Part shown: positions 9,901 to 16,493 of the stretch, piece by piece | How positions within the stretch are numbered: position 1 is the stretch's first letter | Layout of the letters: each line of letters opens with the position of its first letter | Assembly: GCA_004124875.1 (NCBI GenBank) | Contig: SCKJ01000006.1 | Span: 1-64,000, forward strand | Length of the DNA: 64,000 nt | DNA from: Fidelibacterota bacterium | GTDB taxonomy: Bacteria; Fidelibacterota; Marinisomatia; SCGC-AAA003-L08; TS1B11 | Direction of reading: 5' to 3' | Position numbers and translations under genes: made by a program | The notes under the pieces: model-generated | What the model saw: only the letters and a program-made list of their open reading frames with translations | Told to the model about the DNA's origin: nothing | Databases searched by the model: none

Positions 9901-12633
9901 CAGGGCCAGGGAGTCTGCATAAATCAAAGTCTGCGGCGTTTCGTTTACCTCATTACTGTAGGCCGATTCATTCCCGCTGCTGTCCACGGCAGTGATGCGG
10001 ATATAGTAGGTTGTGCCGTTGCTCAAGCCGGTTATGGAGGCGGTGGTGTCGCTCGGGTTGCCATCGGTTGTACTGTCGACCAGTGTCGTCGGCGCGGTGG
10101 CAGTCCCGCCGTAAATGAGGTATCGGAGGAAGTCGCCCTCGTTGCTGGCGGACCAGGTGAGGTCAATCTGTGCATCACCCGCAGTGACGGCCAGGTTGCC
10201 AGGTGCGTCTGGTGGCACAGCAATGGTGAACGTCGCCTCGGAGGACCATGCCCCTCCCGCAAACGCGCCATCTATAGCTTGGACCGACCAATAATACGTA
10301 CCATCGGCCAAATTGATTAACGACCAGCTTGAGTCTTGAAAGGCATTACCCAGCGCGACAATTTTCCTAAACCCTGTGGAACTTGAATGCGATGGTACAG
10401 TTTGATTTCCCCCTGAGGTTGTGCCAACCCTCAAATTATAAGACAAAGCTAAGGACGGAGTTTGGCTATCCGTTGTAGTGCCCCAACTAAGATCGACAGT
10501 ATCCGCAGAGACGGTGCTGCTAAGTCCGGTTGGTGCAGAGGCAGTTGTATTGGCAATGCCGATATTGTTGCGATAAAGTTTTGTTCGGGCACCGCTGGGT
10601 ACGCCGGTAAGAAGAAGATCTAAATCGTTGTCGCCGTCATAATCAAACCACGTGCCATCCCCGATGGTCATATTGAGAAAAGAGGACACCGTGTCCTTAG
10701 CGTAAGTACCAGCATTATTGATATAGACGGCTGTCGATTCCGCAGCGGTGGCATCCCATCCGATTACAAAAGCATCCAAATCACCATCATTATCGACGTC
10801 GCCCCAGGCCGCATCACTCAAGTAAACATTGTGAAACGAGGAATCACTTCTTGAGAAAACACCCGCGTTATTTTCATAAATATAGGTGGTCCCCTGCCCA
10901 CTCGGCCGGCCCGTTAACAGCAGATCAAGATCACCATCGGAATCATAATCGTTCCAGTCCGCGGAACCCTGATAAACACCAGTAATATTGGCAGCGATAT
11001 CAGTGAATATACCTGAATCATTGCGATAAATTTTGGATATTGCAGAGCCGTCGAACCCCGATAGGAATATGTCCAAATCGCTGTCATTGTCGTAATCGAC
11101 CCAGTCGATCGTAGAATAGATCCTACCGCTGAGACCCGCCCCTATATCGGTGAATAGCCCACCGTCATTTCTATAGATGAGTGCCTTGTAGCCCAATAAT
11201 GTTATATCGGGTCCAATGAGGGCGATATCCAGATCACCGTCGTTGTCAAAATCACCCCAATCAACATCACCAAGGAAGATGCCAAACAAACCGGCATTAA
11301 TATCCGTAAAAACGCCGGAATCGTTTCTGTACACTCGCGTAATAGTGGAGCTGGAAGAGTTTTGGCCGCTGATCAAAAGATCAAGATCACCGTCTCCATC
11401 AAAATCACCCCAGTCCGCGGCGCTCGCATGAACGGGAGTAATATTGTGGGCAACTACCGTAAATCCGGGGTTATCGTTCCTGTATAATCGGACAATCGCG
11501 TTCGTCGGTGATCCGCCTGTTGATCCAACAAACAGGATATCCAGATCGCCATCGTCGTCATAATCGCCAGGAATAATCTCACCGTGCCCGCCACCCGTAA
11601 AACCGTCGGCTTGGACGAAAAATAGGGGAACGGTTGCAGACGCTTCACTGCTGTAGGCCGACTCATTACCAGCACTATCCGCCGCCGTGATGCGGTAATA
11701 ATAGGTAGAGTCGCCGCTAACACCAGTGATGGTGGCGGTTGTGTCGTTCAGGTTGCCGCCAGCTGTGCTATCGACCAAGGTTGTCGGGGCGGTAGTCGTG
11801 CCCCCATACACATAGTACTTGAGGAAGTCGCCCTCAGCGTTGGGCGACCAAGTGAGCACAATCTGTTGATCGCCAGCGGTGGCGGTGAGGTTGGTGGGGG
11901 CTAGCGGCGGGCCTTCGAGATAGAGGGCAGTTATCTCCGCAGCGCTCAGGGCGCGGTTGTAGATACGGATATCATCTAGCGTTCCGTTAAAGGAGTTTTG
12001 TCCACCTGTTTCACCTAAGTGAGCACCACCAATGAAAATATGAGGAACGTAGTCAATGCCGTATGTCCATTGGGACTTGTATGCTGTACCCTCCAATGCA
12101 CCATTGATATATAAACGAAGACTATCTACGGACGACCAAGTCATCGCCACAAAATTCCATTCTCCTGTTGGAACCAAGCTTGTATCGATCCTGAGTTCCG
12201 GAAAAGTGCCATCGCTAATAAATGCTGTAAACACGCCCCCAACACCAGGGTCATACCACAGTCCAAAACCTTTAACAGTGCCCGTTTCTGTATTTACGAC
12301 AGTATGAACCCCGGTCATACCTGACGATTTTATCCAGCTTACATAGGTTAAGTCCGAACCCTCAGGCACAATAGTAGAGGCAACACCAATATCTATCCGG
12401 TGGTCCTCAGTTACCCCATCAATCCCCGTGAATTGGTAAGCGCTGTTTGTGTTGCCATATCGATCCGTTGTCAGGCTGGGACCTGAAACAGAGCCATTAT
12501 GGCCATTTCCACTCAAATCATTAGCGTTTCCAGTAAAGGCGTAATATGCCTTAAGACTATCTGAAGGAATGGTCTGTGCAGATAGAAAAACGACGAAGCT
12601 AAGCGAAGCGAACCCCAACTTCGACAGGTTCAT
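988..12633 (-). CDS. Giant multidomain T9SS-exported protein (LamG, VCBS, FN3, LRR, cadherin-like)
   Basis: A protein of about 3,881 residues. The chosen start is the ATG at 12633: it has AAAGG 5-6 bases upstream and begins a signal peptide (MNLSKLGFASLSFVVFLSAQ), while a longer in-frame extension would run into the upstream gene. Domains in approximate residues: LamG/concanavalin 25-228; FN3 235-331; VCBS/FG-GAP repeats with DxDxDGDLD calcium loops 345-692; FN3 pairs to about 890; plant-type LRR blocks (LTGxIPxxIGNLTxL) at about 949-1131, 1392-1673 and 1935-2192, each followed by Ig-like and FN3 domains; five cadherin-like/He_PIG repeats of 88 residues at about 2412-2848; an ASH-like beta domain to about 3068; and a T9SS sorting domain in the last 90 residues. 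T9SS would carry it across the outer membrane. The domains suggest carbohydrate or protein adhesion, but the ligand is unknown. It lies 14 bases downstream of the CsgG-like gene. Confidence 0.9.
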   Translation of the reverse strand: MNLSKLGFASLSFVVFLSAQTIPSDSLKAYYAFTGNANDLSGNGHNGSVSGPSLTTDRYGNTNSAYQFTGIDGVTEDHRIDIGVASTIVPEGSDLTYVSWIKSSGMTGVHTVVNTETGTVKGFGLWYDPGVGGVFTAFISDGTFPELRIDTSLVPTGEWNFVAMTWSSVDSLRLYINGALEGTAYKSQWTYGIDYVPHIFIGGAHLGETGGQNSFNGTLDDIRIYNRALSAAEITALYLEGPPLAPTNLTATAGDQQIVLTWSPNAEGDFLKYYVYGGTTTAPTTLVDSTAGGNLNDTTATITGVSGDSTYYYRITAADSAGNESAYSSEASATVPLFFVQADGFTGGGHGEIIPGDYDDDGDLDILFVGSTGGSPTNAIVRLYRNDNPGFTVVAHNITPVHASAADWGDFDGDGDLDLLISGQNSSSSTITRVYRNDSGVFTDINAGLFGIFLGDVDWGDFDNDGDLDIALIGPDITLLGYKALIYRNDGGLFTDIGAGLSGRIYSTIDWVDYDNDSDLDIFLSGFDGSAISKIYRNDSGIFTDIAANITGVYQGSADWNDYDSDGDLDLLLTGRPSGQGTTYIYENNAGVFSRSDSSFHNVYLSDAAWGDVDNDGDLDAFVIGWDATAAESTAVYINNAGTYAKDTVSSFLNMTIGDGTWFDYDGDNDLDLLLTGVPSGARTKLYRNNIGIANTTASAPTGLSSTVSADTVDLSWGTTTDSQTPSLALSYNLRVGTTSGGNQTVPSHSSSTGFRKIVALGNAFQDSSWSLINLADGTYYWSVQAIDGAFAGGAWSSEATFTIAVPPDAPGNLAVTAGDAQIDLTWSASNEGDFLRYLIYGGTATAPTTLVDSTTDGNPSDTTASITGLSNGTTYYIRITAVDSSGNESAYSNEVNETPQTLIYADSLALVALYNSTNGGSWTNKTNWLTSASLSTWNGVTVSGGRVNQLNLITNNLAGPIPAEIGNLTGLVTLYLQNNQLTGVIPDTIGNFANMTQLYLYNNQLTGAIPATIGNLSSLQYLYLYDNLLTGAIPDTIGNLTNMIRLQLYNNQLTGAIPATIGNLTNMTQLYLYSNQLSGAIPAAIGSLTSLTQLRLQFNQLTGAVPDSISNLTLLQYMYIFDNQLVDLPSLIGNSSLLELHVQNNRFTFEDLEPNISVASSVFNYTPQDSVGSEKDTTVALGDPFTVSVTVGGSSNVYQWSKDGTDISGATNDTLDISSIAFADSGSYTLRTTNTVATVLTLYSRPVTVTVEDLPPAAPTGLVATAGTESATLTWDSVANSDLADYYLYRHTANDSTLASAIDTIDTPDTTALDLTVSGGVDYWYWVSAVDSAGNESALSAGASVTPYTLFEADSLALVALYDSTGGASWTNTWTLTDPVNTWFGVTVSSGRVTVVALPNNFLNGPLPSEIGSLTNLTQLFLPNNQLDGPIPTEIGNLINLQSIYLYNNGFTGAIPPTIGNLTNLLILSLYGNNLTGAIPTAIGNLSSLTQLLLSNNQLTGSIPVEIGNLTGLTELDLRGNQLTGAIPASLGNLTNLIQLRLFDNQLSGPIPIEIGNLTNLTGLHLYINQLTGAIPTEIGNLTNLTQLFLFSNQLTGPIPATIGNLTNLQFLSLYGNQLTGAIPDTIGNLTNLTQLLLNNNQLTGAIPDSIVNLTKLQFMYLYDNQLVDLPSLGAISTLVELVIQNNRFTFEDIEPNIGVASATFTYAPQDSVGIEQDTAVTLGDPFTLEVVVGGASNLYQWRKNDVPISGATSSSYTVAVADSATHSGAYTATITNTVATALTLYSRPITVTVGDQPPAIPAGLIAIAGTESVSLSWNSVAATDLAGYHLYRHTANDSTVASAIDTIDTPDTTALDLTVSGGVDYWYWVSAVDVAGNESVLSAGVSVTPYTPLQADSLALVDFYNSTNGASWTASTNWLTSASLSTWYGVTVSGGRVTQLYLNGNNLAGPIPAAIGNLTSLTLLYLNNNLLTGVIPDEIGDLSGLTQLWLNSNQLTGAIPAVIGNLANLNDLLLNSNQLTGAIPDEIGDLSGLKQLWLYSNQLSGAIPDSIGNLTNLITLYLNHNQLTGSIPATIGNLTSITQLRLFSNQLTGPIPSEIGNLTSLTALKLHSNQLTGSIPPEIGNLTGLTTLWLHINQLTGAIPDSIGNLTSMTQLYLNNNQLTGVIPDSIVNLTQLQFMYLYDNQLVDLPDLSPISTFIQLKIETNRFTFEDIEPNINVASTTFTYAPQDSVGSEIDTTVALGDRFTVSVIVGGSNNQYQWRKNGVPISGATSSSYTVAVADSATHSGVYTAVITNTVATSLTLYSRPITVTVGDLPPAIPTGLTAISSDQQIDLHWNPNAEGDFLMYYIYGGTTSGSTTVIDSSAGGDLNDTTSTITGLSNGATYFYRITAVDTSGNESAYSNEVNETPFNTAPVLTSPATAAATEDTPFVYHASATDVDGTALTYIYDLSPSWAAAAGDSIYGTPLEGDLDTTFRLIASDGELTDTLVVAVTVTPVNDAPVITSASVTAAAIEDNYFVYLATASDPEDSTVTFAFDLSPSWTSAAGDSIYGTPLEGDLDTTFRLIASDGDLTDTLVVAVTVTPVNDAPVITSSSLTGATEDTPYYYRGTASDAEDSTLVWAFDRLPSWLLSNADSVIGTPLEGTVDTSFRAIVFDGELRDTLSVGITFSPINDAPVITSAGTATATEDIYFVYRATATDAEDSTLVWTIDQLPGWLAANADSISGTPLEGDLDTTFRIIASDGELTDTLVVALNVTLVNDAPVILSPGSVIAGEDGFFIYRALATDPEDSTVVFFFDQTPTWLTAAGDSIFGGVPEGAADTSFRVIASDGELADTVVVIVDVVPSLPRIEIAVLSLDFSTVRQDSSRILSLTVSNSGADTLTISSRLVADSPFDAIVTGAIIFPGENSAIEVTFIPTEAIDYADTLWVDHNDPDTTSLYVVLLGSGVKPTVSLDDQPMAFGDVLVGETISLSRTLYNAGNDTLLAYFYQFLVPPYTLAGPAVMEFLPIPPGDSISFTVQAMLTDQSMRYDTLAIFTNDPDLEWAYIPISATGTAPEFGLPRTAVALVTQAGNELTFAVPVRNSGTYPFDYEVSIHAFWVNFDWLTVSRLSGTVAPFAEDTLIVSTTGTAALGDRDYRGSIVVSSHASEYPDSHPVTDSVRVNLTILPDDAIAQSDIVIPGGDPPAMTMVSDSGDSLGLVIDFELSDGGTVSAIAADIAPPRDESTVVIDPAGEVTNPVYANFYWEIIANISSSFLANIEFDYRALTGVSNPRKLRLARRPSFSGSAVAWDLLPFSEVLVDSLTLTLIAQNQGAFSQWTIVSDSADNPFADVLPPAITVAAPGSQTATSGVALTIAAEVTDESQISAVTLNYYVGGRAQLASVDMTLTTGSSYEAEIPAVDVTPPGLAYFVAAADNLSNSALTDTISVAVSFPANAISSAGSGSFFASGFPIEKWRLIGLPGDLDSRTLQATIQDELGGAPSNETWKIFKYDGSGLESYSEATALQMGQSYWMKQLVAADVAFSLGSGKSVDLAGYDISLAAGTWNLIASPYPFEVGFEPDDAIHYGPFTYGPFGSSGQEGWSLGSSTLTLKPWGGYIIFNKSSVAELLALRPLALPESIAKTTAPQGWTLTFTAEGANYVDFGNVIGRIAGASEGLDRHDQPELPFVEGYLSMTMENELWNGTDGPMTTDLRGDDLVNGLWNLAIRSQDEQSPITLRYRLDSSAKDGLIRVLVDQVTREQHVLGEAGEIVLPRYTEAFPRRLNVVVGDEQFVASAVEEILSGLPEAFALAQNYPNPFNPNTTLRYALPHPARGSLKVYNLLGQEVVTLIQGWLDMGHHEIVWDGRDGAGRNLASGIYFAVFAADGNILTSKMALLK
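4090..5400 (-). repeat. Five cadherin-like repeats, 264-bp period
   Basis: Five tandem units encode 88-residue cadherin-like/He_PIG domains (NDAPVI at the start, SDGELTDTL near the end). Two adjacent units line up exactly at a 264-base offset: ATCGTTCACAGG at 4861 and at 5125. The units probably form a rigid stalk. Confidence 0.8.
6060..6830 (-). repeat. LRR array 3, 72-bp units
   Basis: About eleven 72-bp LRR units with the same consensus as the other two arrays. They again end in a unit with NQLVDLPDL and a stretch reading RFTFEDIEPNI before the Ig-like domain. Confidence 0.85.
7615..8460 (-). repeat. LRR array 2, 72-bp units
   Basis: About twelve 72-bp units of the same plant-type LRR, the longest of the three arrays. 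They have the same cap motif and the same downstream module (a terminal LRR ending in NQLVDLPSL, then Ig-like and FN3). The DNA similarity to arrays 1 and 3 is strong. Confidence 0.85.
9240..9790 (-). repeat. LRR array 1, 72-bp units
   Basis: About eight tandem 72-bp units inside the giant gene encode 24-residue plant-type leucine-rich repeats (LxxLxLxxNxLTGxIPxxIGN). They are preceded by a cap motif ending in W-x-G-V-T-V-S. Adjacent units are visibly similar at the DNA level, which points to expansion by slippage or unequal exchange. Confidence 0.85.
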
Positions 12634-12647
12634 TGTGACCTTTTCTA

Positions 12648-13328
12648 TCACGGCGCCGGCGGCAGGGCCGGTGGCGAGCCCACCTCCGAGATGGATCCGC
12701 CTCCGTCGTCGGCCAAAAGAGTGAAGCCCAGGTAGCCCCCCCCGGCGGTTACGGCGCCAATGAGCAGCCATTTCACCAGCGGCGAGCGTCCCCCGGCACG
12801 AACCGTTGGTTGGGCGGCTTGATCAGGCTGGGGACCGGTGGTAGTCAAGGTGGGGAGACCTTCATGCTCGATGCCGACAAGCTGGTGCGCCAGCGAAGTC
12901 ATCTGGCCCAGCAGGTCGTCGATGGCGCCGCGATAGTCGTGGGTCACCGACTTGACGATTTCGCCTGTGGCGACATCCACCAGGCGCAAGTCGATAGAAT
13001 AGGTGGAGCCGACCTTGCCGATGGAGCCGGCCAGCATCTGGGTCACGCCGAGAAGTTGGCCAACCTCGACGGCGCACTCATCGGAGGTACAGCCGGCCAT
13101 CTGGAAATCCTGCTCCCTGAGGATCTGCTCCATGGCACCGCGCTCCACGATGGTCACCATGCCCGTCTTGACCAGCTCGGAGCGCAGACGATCGGTGAGG
13201 GAGGCCGCCTCCACGACAGAAATGCCCCTGGCGTCGAGGTCCAGAACGGCCATGGAGCCATCAGCAGAAGCGCTGAGTTTGCCAGTGCATAGTAATAAAG
13301 ATAGGAGTAGATGTCTGTGTTTAAACAA
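12648..13328 (-). CDS. CsgG/TolB-N-like exported protein
   Basis: A 226-residue protein of the CsgG-like family of outer-membrane or periplasmic assembly and cofactor proteins. It begins at a TTG (13328) with an almost perfect ribosome site AGGAGGTGA at 13332-13340. A signal peptide covers about residues 1-23. The core, about 25-150, shows the family pattern: VLDLDARGIS, LTDRLRSEL, VERGAMEQIL, then GCTSDECAVEVGQLLG and AGSIGKVG. A hydrophobic segment (about 184-204) and a Gly/Pro-rich tail follow, which is unlike CsgG itself. It is the first gene of an operon with the giant T9SS protein, so a role in its export, anchoring or assembly is a reasonable inference. The two conserved cysteines could form a disulphide. 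Confidence 0.8.
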   Translation of the reverse strand: MFKHRHLLLSLLLCTGKLSASADGSMAVLDLDARGISVVEAASLTDRLRSELVKTGMVTIVERGAMEQILREQDFQMAGCTSDECAVEVGQLLGVTQMLAGSIGKVGSTYSIDLRLVDVATGEIVKSVTHDYRGAIDDLLGQMTSLAHQLVGIEHEGLPTLTTTGPQPDQAAQPTVRAGGRSPLVKWLLIGAVTAGGGYLGFTLLADDGGGSISEVGSPPALPPAP

Positions 13329-13725
13329 CTCTCACCTCCTCACGGCATTCGTGGAGGGACCTGCCAATTTTAATATCAATATAAGATATTGGACAATCTA
13401 ACACTACCGAAGCCGACGTGCAAGTGATGCAAATCACATGATAACAATTCGGTTGAGAGATGATTCGAATTCTGCCACTCGAGAAGTGTAACGGCCGCTG
13501 GACAGATGCATACCGGATACGGAACCCATGATGACCCAATCATTTTGTAGAATGATGGTCTGTGAGACCCACAGGGAGAAGTTGGTTAAATATGAGCCAC
13601 TGTTGGCACAGAATAGACCTTTCTCAGGAAAAACGGGAAAGGATACGGGGCTCACATGAACAACCCAATCGGACCAATCATCTGATACAAGAAATCGCAA
13701 TCCGAAAGGCGAATATCTTCAGCGT
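13329..13725. other. Gap upstream of the CsgG-like operon
   Basis: This 397-base gap lies between the CsgG-like gene and the next gene, which runs in the same direction. It should hold the promoter of the two-gene operon, but no sigma-70-type or Bacteroidetes-type promoter stands out. Leftward ORFs here (for example 13434-13700) lack a ribosome site and coding character. Confidence 0.5.
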
Positions 13726-14334
13726 TCATTTTGACTTTGGAATGACAACGGGAGGTGTGTCCAAACCAGGAAAGTTCTCTGGCACTCTGAACGGAGCCGC
13801 CGGTTCGTCCTTTACCGATTCAGTAAGGTTGAAGCTCATTTTAACGTCCGCCAAACGTCGGTCGAACTCTTGCACGCCCTCGGGTATACGTGGTGGATGT
13901 TCCCGATAGTGGGCTAGGATTCCGTCCAGTTTCTTCGAGATCTGAGCATAACTATCACCGGCCTCCATCCGTTGCTGTACCTCTTGGACCAATTCACGTC
14001 GGGTCAGTGAGCCGATACTATTACACTCAGCAATCCTCGCCAATAGAACAAAATGAATCTGTTCAAGATCGCTGGCCCAACAACCGGTTCCGAGGACGAT
14101 CCGCTCGTAAACTCTGTAGCTACGCAACAAAGTTCGCGTTGACATCTGTGGGTACGAAATAGAGATTATCCTCAAGAATTGGGTGAGAGAATATTTAACC
14201 TTTTTCATGTTCATGTTTATCGTATTGAAGGTGAAGTAAAGTGTCTGTCCTAACTGTATCCGGGCGCCGAGAACATGCGAGATGGCCTCTTTTAGATCGA
14301 ATGTTGTAACGTTGAAGGGGTCGATAATTTTCAT
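13726..14334 (-). CDS. Hypothetical protein, fourth gene of the recombinase-like operon
   Basis: A 202-residue protein with no recognised family. The start ATG is supported by GGAGAAGG just upstream. The middle (about residues 45-115) has the pattern of a helical DNA-binding region: a stretch of aromatic and aliphatic residues, then STRTLLRSYRVYERI. This loosely parallels the SPRTISGYMKTFNDL segment of the first gene of the operon. The C-terminal third is Pro-rich and probably disordered. It follows the recombinase-like gene by 31 bases and is probably cotranscribed with it. A DNA-binding or accessory role in mobility is only an inference. Confidence 0.6.
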   Translation of the reverse strand: MKIIDPFNVTTFDLKEAISHVLGARIQLGQTLYFTFNTINMNMKKVKYSLTQFLRIISISYPQMSTRTLLRSYRVYERIVLGTGCWASDLEQIHFVLLARIAECNSIGSLTRRELVQEVQQRMEAGDSYAQISKKLDGILAHYREHPPRIPEGVQEFDRRLADVKMSFNLTESVKDEPAAPFRVPENFPGLDTPPVVIPKSK

Positions 14335-14365
14335 TGCCTTCTCCTTTGCCTTTTTGATGCACTAC

Positions 14366-14908
14366 TTATGCTTCTGGCCTATCGAAGCAACCCAATGGAT
14401 CATTGATGCGTGAGATGAGAAGGCGGTAGAAGATATCGTTTTCTCCGTGCATCGCCTCATCGTGAGTTACTTTGAAGGCCATCAGGGATGCGAGTGGCAT
14501 TCCTGCGGCAGCCAATAGAGCCTCCAGAAAATCAGCGACTGGCCCGAGATTCTGATTGAGCTGCTCCGAACGCAACTCGTAGTCCTCAAGGTCCGAATAG
14601 AGAGCGGGAAAGAGTGGTTCATCTTGAGGCATATCCTCGGGAAACAGATCGAGGAAGTTGGGTGGTACTGCAGCCTCCTCATATCTTGTTGATCCTTGTC
14701 TGTAGCAGCCGATGACGCTGTGACGGCGGTTGATATTCCAGTGGCATAGCATTGCCAAATCCACAGGCCGAATTCCTGTAATCACGAGGGAGGCGTAATA
14801 CAGCGACCAGAAGCTTTTGTACCTAAATATGGCCTTCAGATCCTCGTCAGAAAGCACTCGGTGGAGCGTGCTGTCGAATAGTCTAGGGAGGGTAGGTATG
14901 GTATCCAT
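14366..14908 (-). CDS. Degenerate tyrosine-recombinase-like protein
   Basis: A 180-residue protein that resembles the catalytic domain of tyrosine recombinases without an N-terminal arm-binding or core-binding domain. LSDEDLKAIF and TGIRPVDLAMLCHWNI correspond to the usual start of the domain and to box I, with the first catalytic Arg kept (R47). Where H-x-x-R would be expected there is MAFKVTHDEA, so the second Arg is replaced by Lys. No GH motif follows, and the C-terminus has Phe where the nucleophilic Tyr would be expected. On these grounds it is probably not an active strand-cutting enzyme by itself. It may be a structural or regulatory homologue, or a decayed integrase. It sits third in a four-gene leftward operon. 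Confidence 0.6.
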   Translation of the reverse strand: MDTIPTLPRLFDSTLHRVLSDEDLKAIFRYKSFWSLYYASLVITGIRPVDLAMLCHWNINRRHSVIGCYRQGSTRYEEAAVPPNFLDLFPEDMPQDEPLFPALYSDLEDYELRSEQLNQNLGPVADFLEALLAAAGMPLASLMAFKVTHDEAMHGENDIFYRLLISRINDPLGCFDRPEA

Positions 14909-15121
14909 CGGAATATCCCTTCTTTTAATATTCTAAAATGATGGAGAAGATGCTTAACCAAGGCATCTACAAGTGCGGAAGTGAAATTGACAAATCTCTG
15001 CAGCGATGTGTCAAAAATGACAACTACTCTTTTTGGCCTCAGACTTTTTCCGAGACGTTCATCCGAGCGTCAAGGACATTTCCTTCCGGTTATTGCATCT
15101 GGATTAGCATTCTCCTGCCGA

Positions 15122-15811
15122 TCAAAAAATTCGTCCCTTAAAAAATGGTCTTATATCAATTAGGGCATCGCGCGCATAGCGAAGTATTCGGTGGCTTACC
15201 ATAATTGTATGAACACCGATTGTCATTTCTTTTAATTGATCAATCGACATCACTTCCAACATTCGCTCTGCCGCGATCAAGTGCCGGGTTAGTGTTTTAC
15301 CACTGACTTTGGATTCTGCTTCGCGTGCAGTTTTACCAAGGTAATAGATATCCCACAAGACGCGTCGCACTTCTTCATTTTTGTGGGTTTTCATCCCGCT
15401 AATTGTCTCTAACAGATTATCCATTGTTTTTGGCTTGATTATAAACGTGTGCCTGCCTCTGCCGGCGACGCGAGCATTCCTGGAAAGCTCCGAAATCTTC
15501 GGCTGATAGATTCTTCTTCGGAGTTTTAGATCATTGTTCAGAGTCTCTCTAACGTGTGGTGGAAGAGCTCTGGGATAGATATCAATTTCACCAGTACTAA
15601 CTGGAAGTTCAATCGGTGGCGGTCCATAATATTCGTAGAGCCATTTCTGGTGTCGATCGTGGAAGATGGGTGGAATGGTGCTCTTGAGATTCTCCTTAGA
15701 GTGTTCTCCAGGCATCTCCAGCGGCTCCATCGCTACGTCCGAGCTGGCATTTTGTGCATAGTTTGTCCTTGGGTATTTCAATTTATTTTGCGGTTTCCAA
15801 AAGAGTCTCAA
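15122..15811 (-). CDS. Hypothetical protein with possible C-terminal HTH
   Basis: A 229-residue basic protein without a recognised family. Residues about 155-195 (DIYYLGKTAREAESKVSGKTLTRHLIAAERML, read in two parts here) look like a sigma- or resolvase-type helix-turn-helix. The N-terminal half is Pro-rich. The reading frame opens at a TTG (15811) that overlaps the end of the upstream gene by 29 bases. Because the ribosome site there is weak, the true start could be the ATG at 15730, giving about 202 residues. The overlap suggests translational coupling. Function is unknown; the neighbours suggest a mobile-element protein. Confidence 0.55.
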   Translation of the reverse strand: MRLFWKPQNKLKYPRTNYAQNASSDVAMEPLEMPGEHSKENLKSTIPPIFHDRHQKWLYEYYGPPPIELPVSTGEIDIYPRALPPHVRETLNNDLKLRRRIYQPKISELSRNARVAGRGRHTFIIKPKTMDNLLETISGMKTHKNEEVRRVLWDIYYLGKTAREAESKVSGKTLTRHLIAAERMLEVMSIDQLKEMTIGVHTIMVSHRILRYARDALIDIRPFFKGRIF

Positions 15812-16298
15812 GATTACCGATCCATTCGATCCATTCCGTTAGTTCTTCAGGATTACTGCTGGGATTTGCCTGCTTGGGCTCATCTGCGAGCAGGGGCTTC
15901 ACCAGCTTCTGCACCTTCCAGAGGCTTAGATGCTCGTAAACCTCCAAATCGATTGCGCGATCTACCGACAAATCATTAAAGGTCTTCATATATCCTGAGA
16001 TAGTCCGGGGAGAGAAATTGTATCGCTCGCACCATTTGGTGAAACTTGAGAAACCCAAGTATCGGAACCAGCCATGGTCGCGAAATTCAACAGTCTCGAT
16101 AGCAAAATCATAGCCAGTTTGGGTTGGATCAAGCGAGATGCCGATTATCCGGATAAGCGAGCTCGCAGCATTCAAAATCTCCTCGGTGCACACGTCGCTC
16201 AGATCAACGGGTGTATCGAGCAGTGCAAGCATTGCAGCACGCATGTGCTCTGATTCATCAACAGTCAACCGAGATGATGTTTTAGCTGGGTTATTCAT
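15783..16298 (-). CDS. Hypothetical DNA-binding-like protein, first gene of the operon
   Basis: A 171-residue acidic protein. The ATG at 16298 has TAGGA seven bases upstream. Residues about 98-130 (WFRYLGFSSFTKWCERY, then NFSPRTISGYMKTFNDL) resemble the helix-turn-helix segment of plasmid and phage replication or partition proteins. The N-terminal part has no visible motif. Upstream are twin palindromes (16342-16363) and short tandem repeats, a plausible autoregulatory region. It is the first gene of a four-gene leftward set containing a recombinase-like protein. The HTH reading is inference from pattern only. Confidence 0.55.
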   Translation of the reverse strand: MNNPAKTSSRLTVDESEHMRAAMLALLDTPVDLSDVCTEEILNAASSLIRIIGISLDPTQTGYDFAIETVEFRDHGWFRYLGFSSFTKWCERYNFSPRTISGYMKTFNDLSVDRAIDLEVYEHLSLWKVQKLVKPLLADEPKQANPSSNPEELTEWIEWIGNLETLLETAK

Positions 16299-16341
16299 AA
16301 CTGATTCCTAACAATTTGAGATTGAATGCGATGAATAAAAA

Positions 16342-16363
16342 CGTATACGCGAATTCGTATACG
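16342..16363. promoter_or_regulatory. Twin CGTATACG palindromes, likely operator
   Basis: CGTATACG, itself a perfect palindrome, occurs at 16342-16349 and again at 16356-16363, separated by CGAATT. Together they form one larger symmetrical block. It lies 44 bases upstream of the first gene of the four-gene operon, where an autoregulator would bind. The binding protein is not known. Confidence 0.5.
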
Positions 16364-16375
16364 GAAAGGGGTGTT

Positions 16376-16413
16376 ATCTGCGGGAATCTGCGGGAATCTG
16401 CGGGAGTCTGCGC
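16376..16413. repeat. 10-bp tandem repeat CGGGAATCTG
   Basis: Two exact copies of CGGGAATCTG and a third with one change (CGGGAGTCTG), flanked by partial copies, lie between the twin palindromes and the tRNA-Pro remnant. This may be an iteron-like binding array or simple slippage. Confidence 0.6.
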
Positions 16414-16493
16414 TGTAGAGCTCGATTCGATACCGGGGGTCGAGACACAAAAATGCCGACGAGAAACGAGTCGCTCGTCGACAAAATTGTAGT

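Noticed and set aside
13434..13700. A leftward ORF whose end LSSGRYTSRVAEF resembles a T9SS tail
   Set aside because: The likeness covers only about 13 residues, there is no NPFNP part or upstream domain, and no ribosome site.
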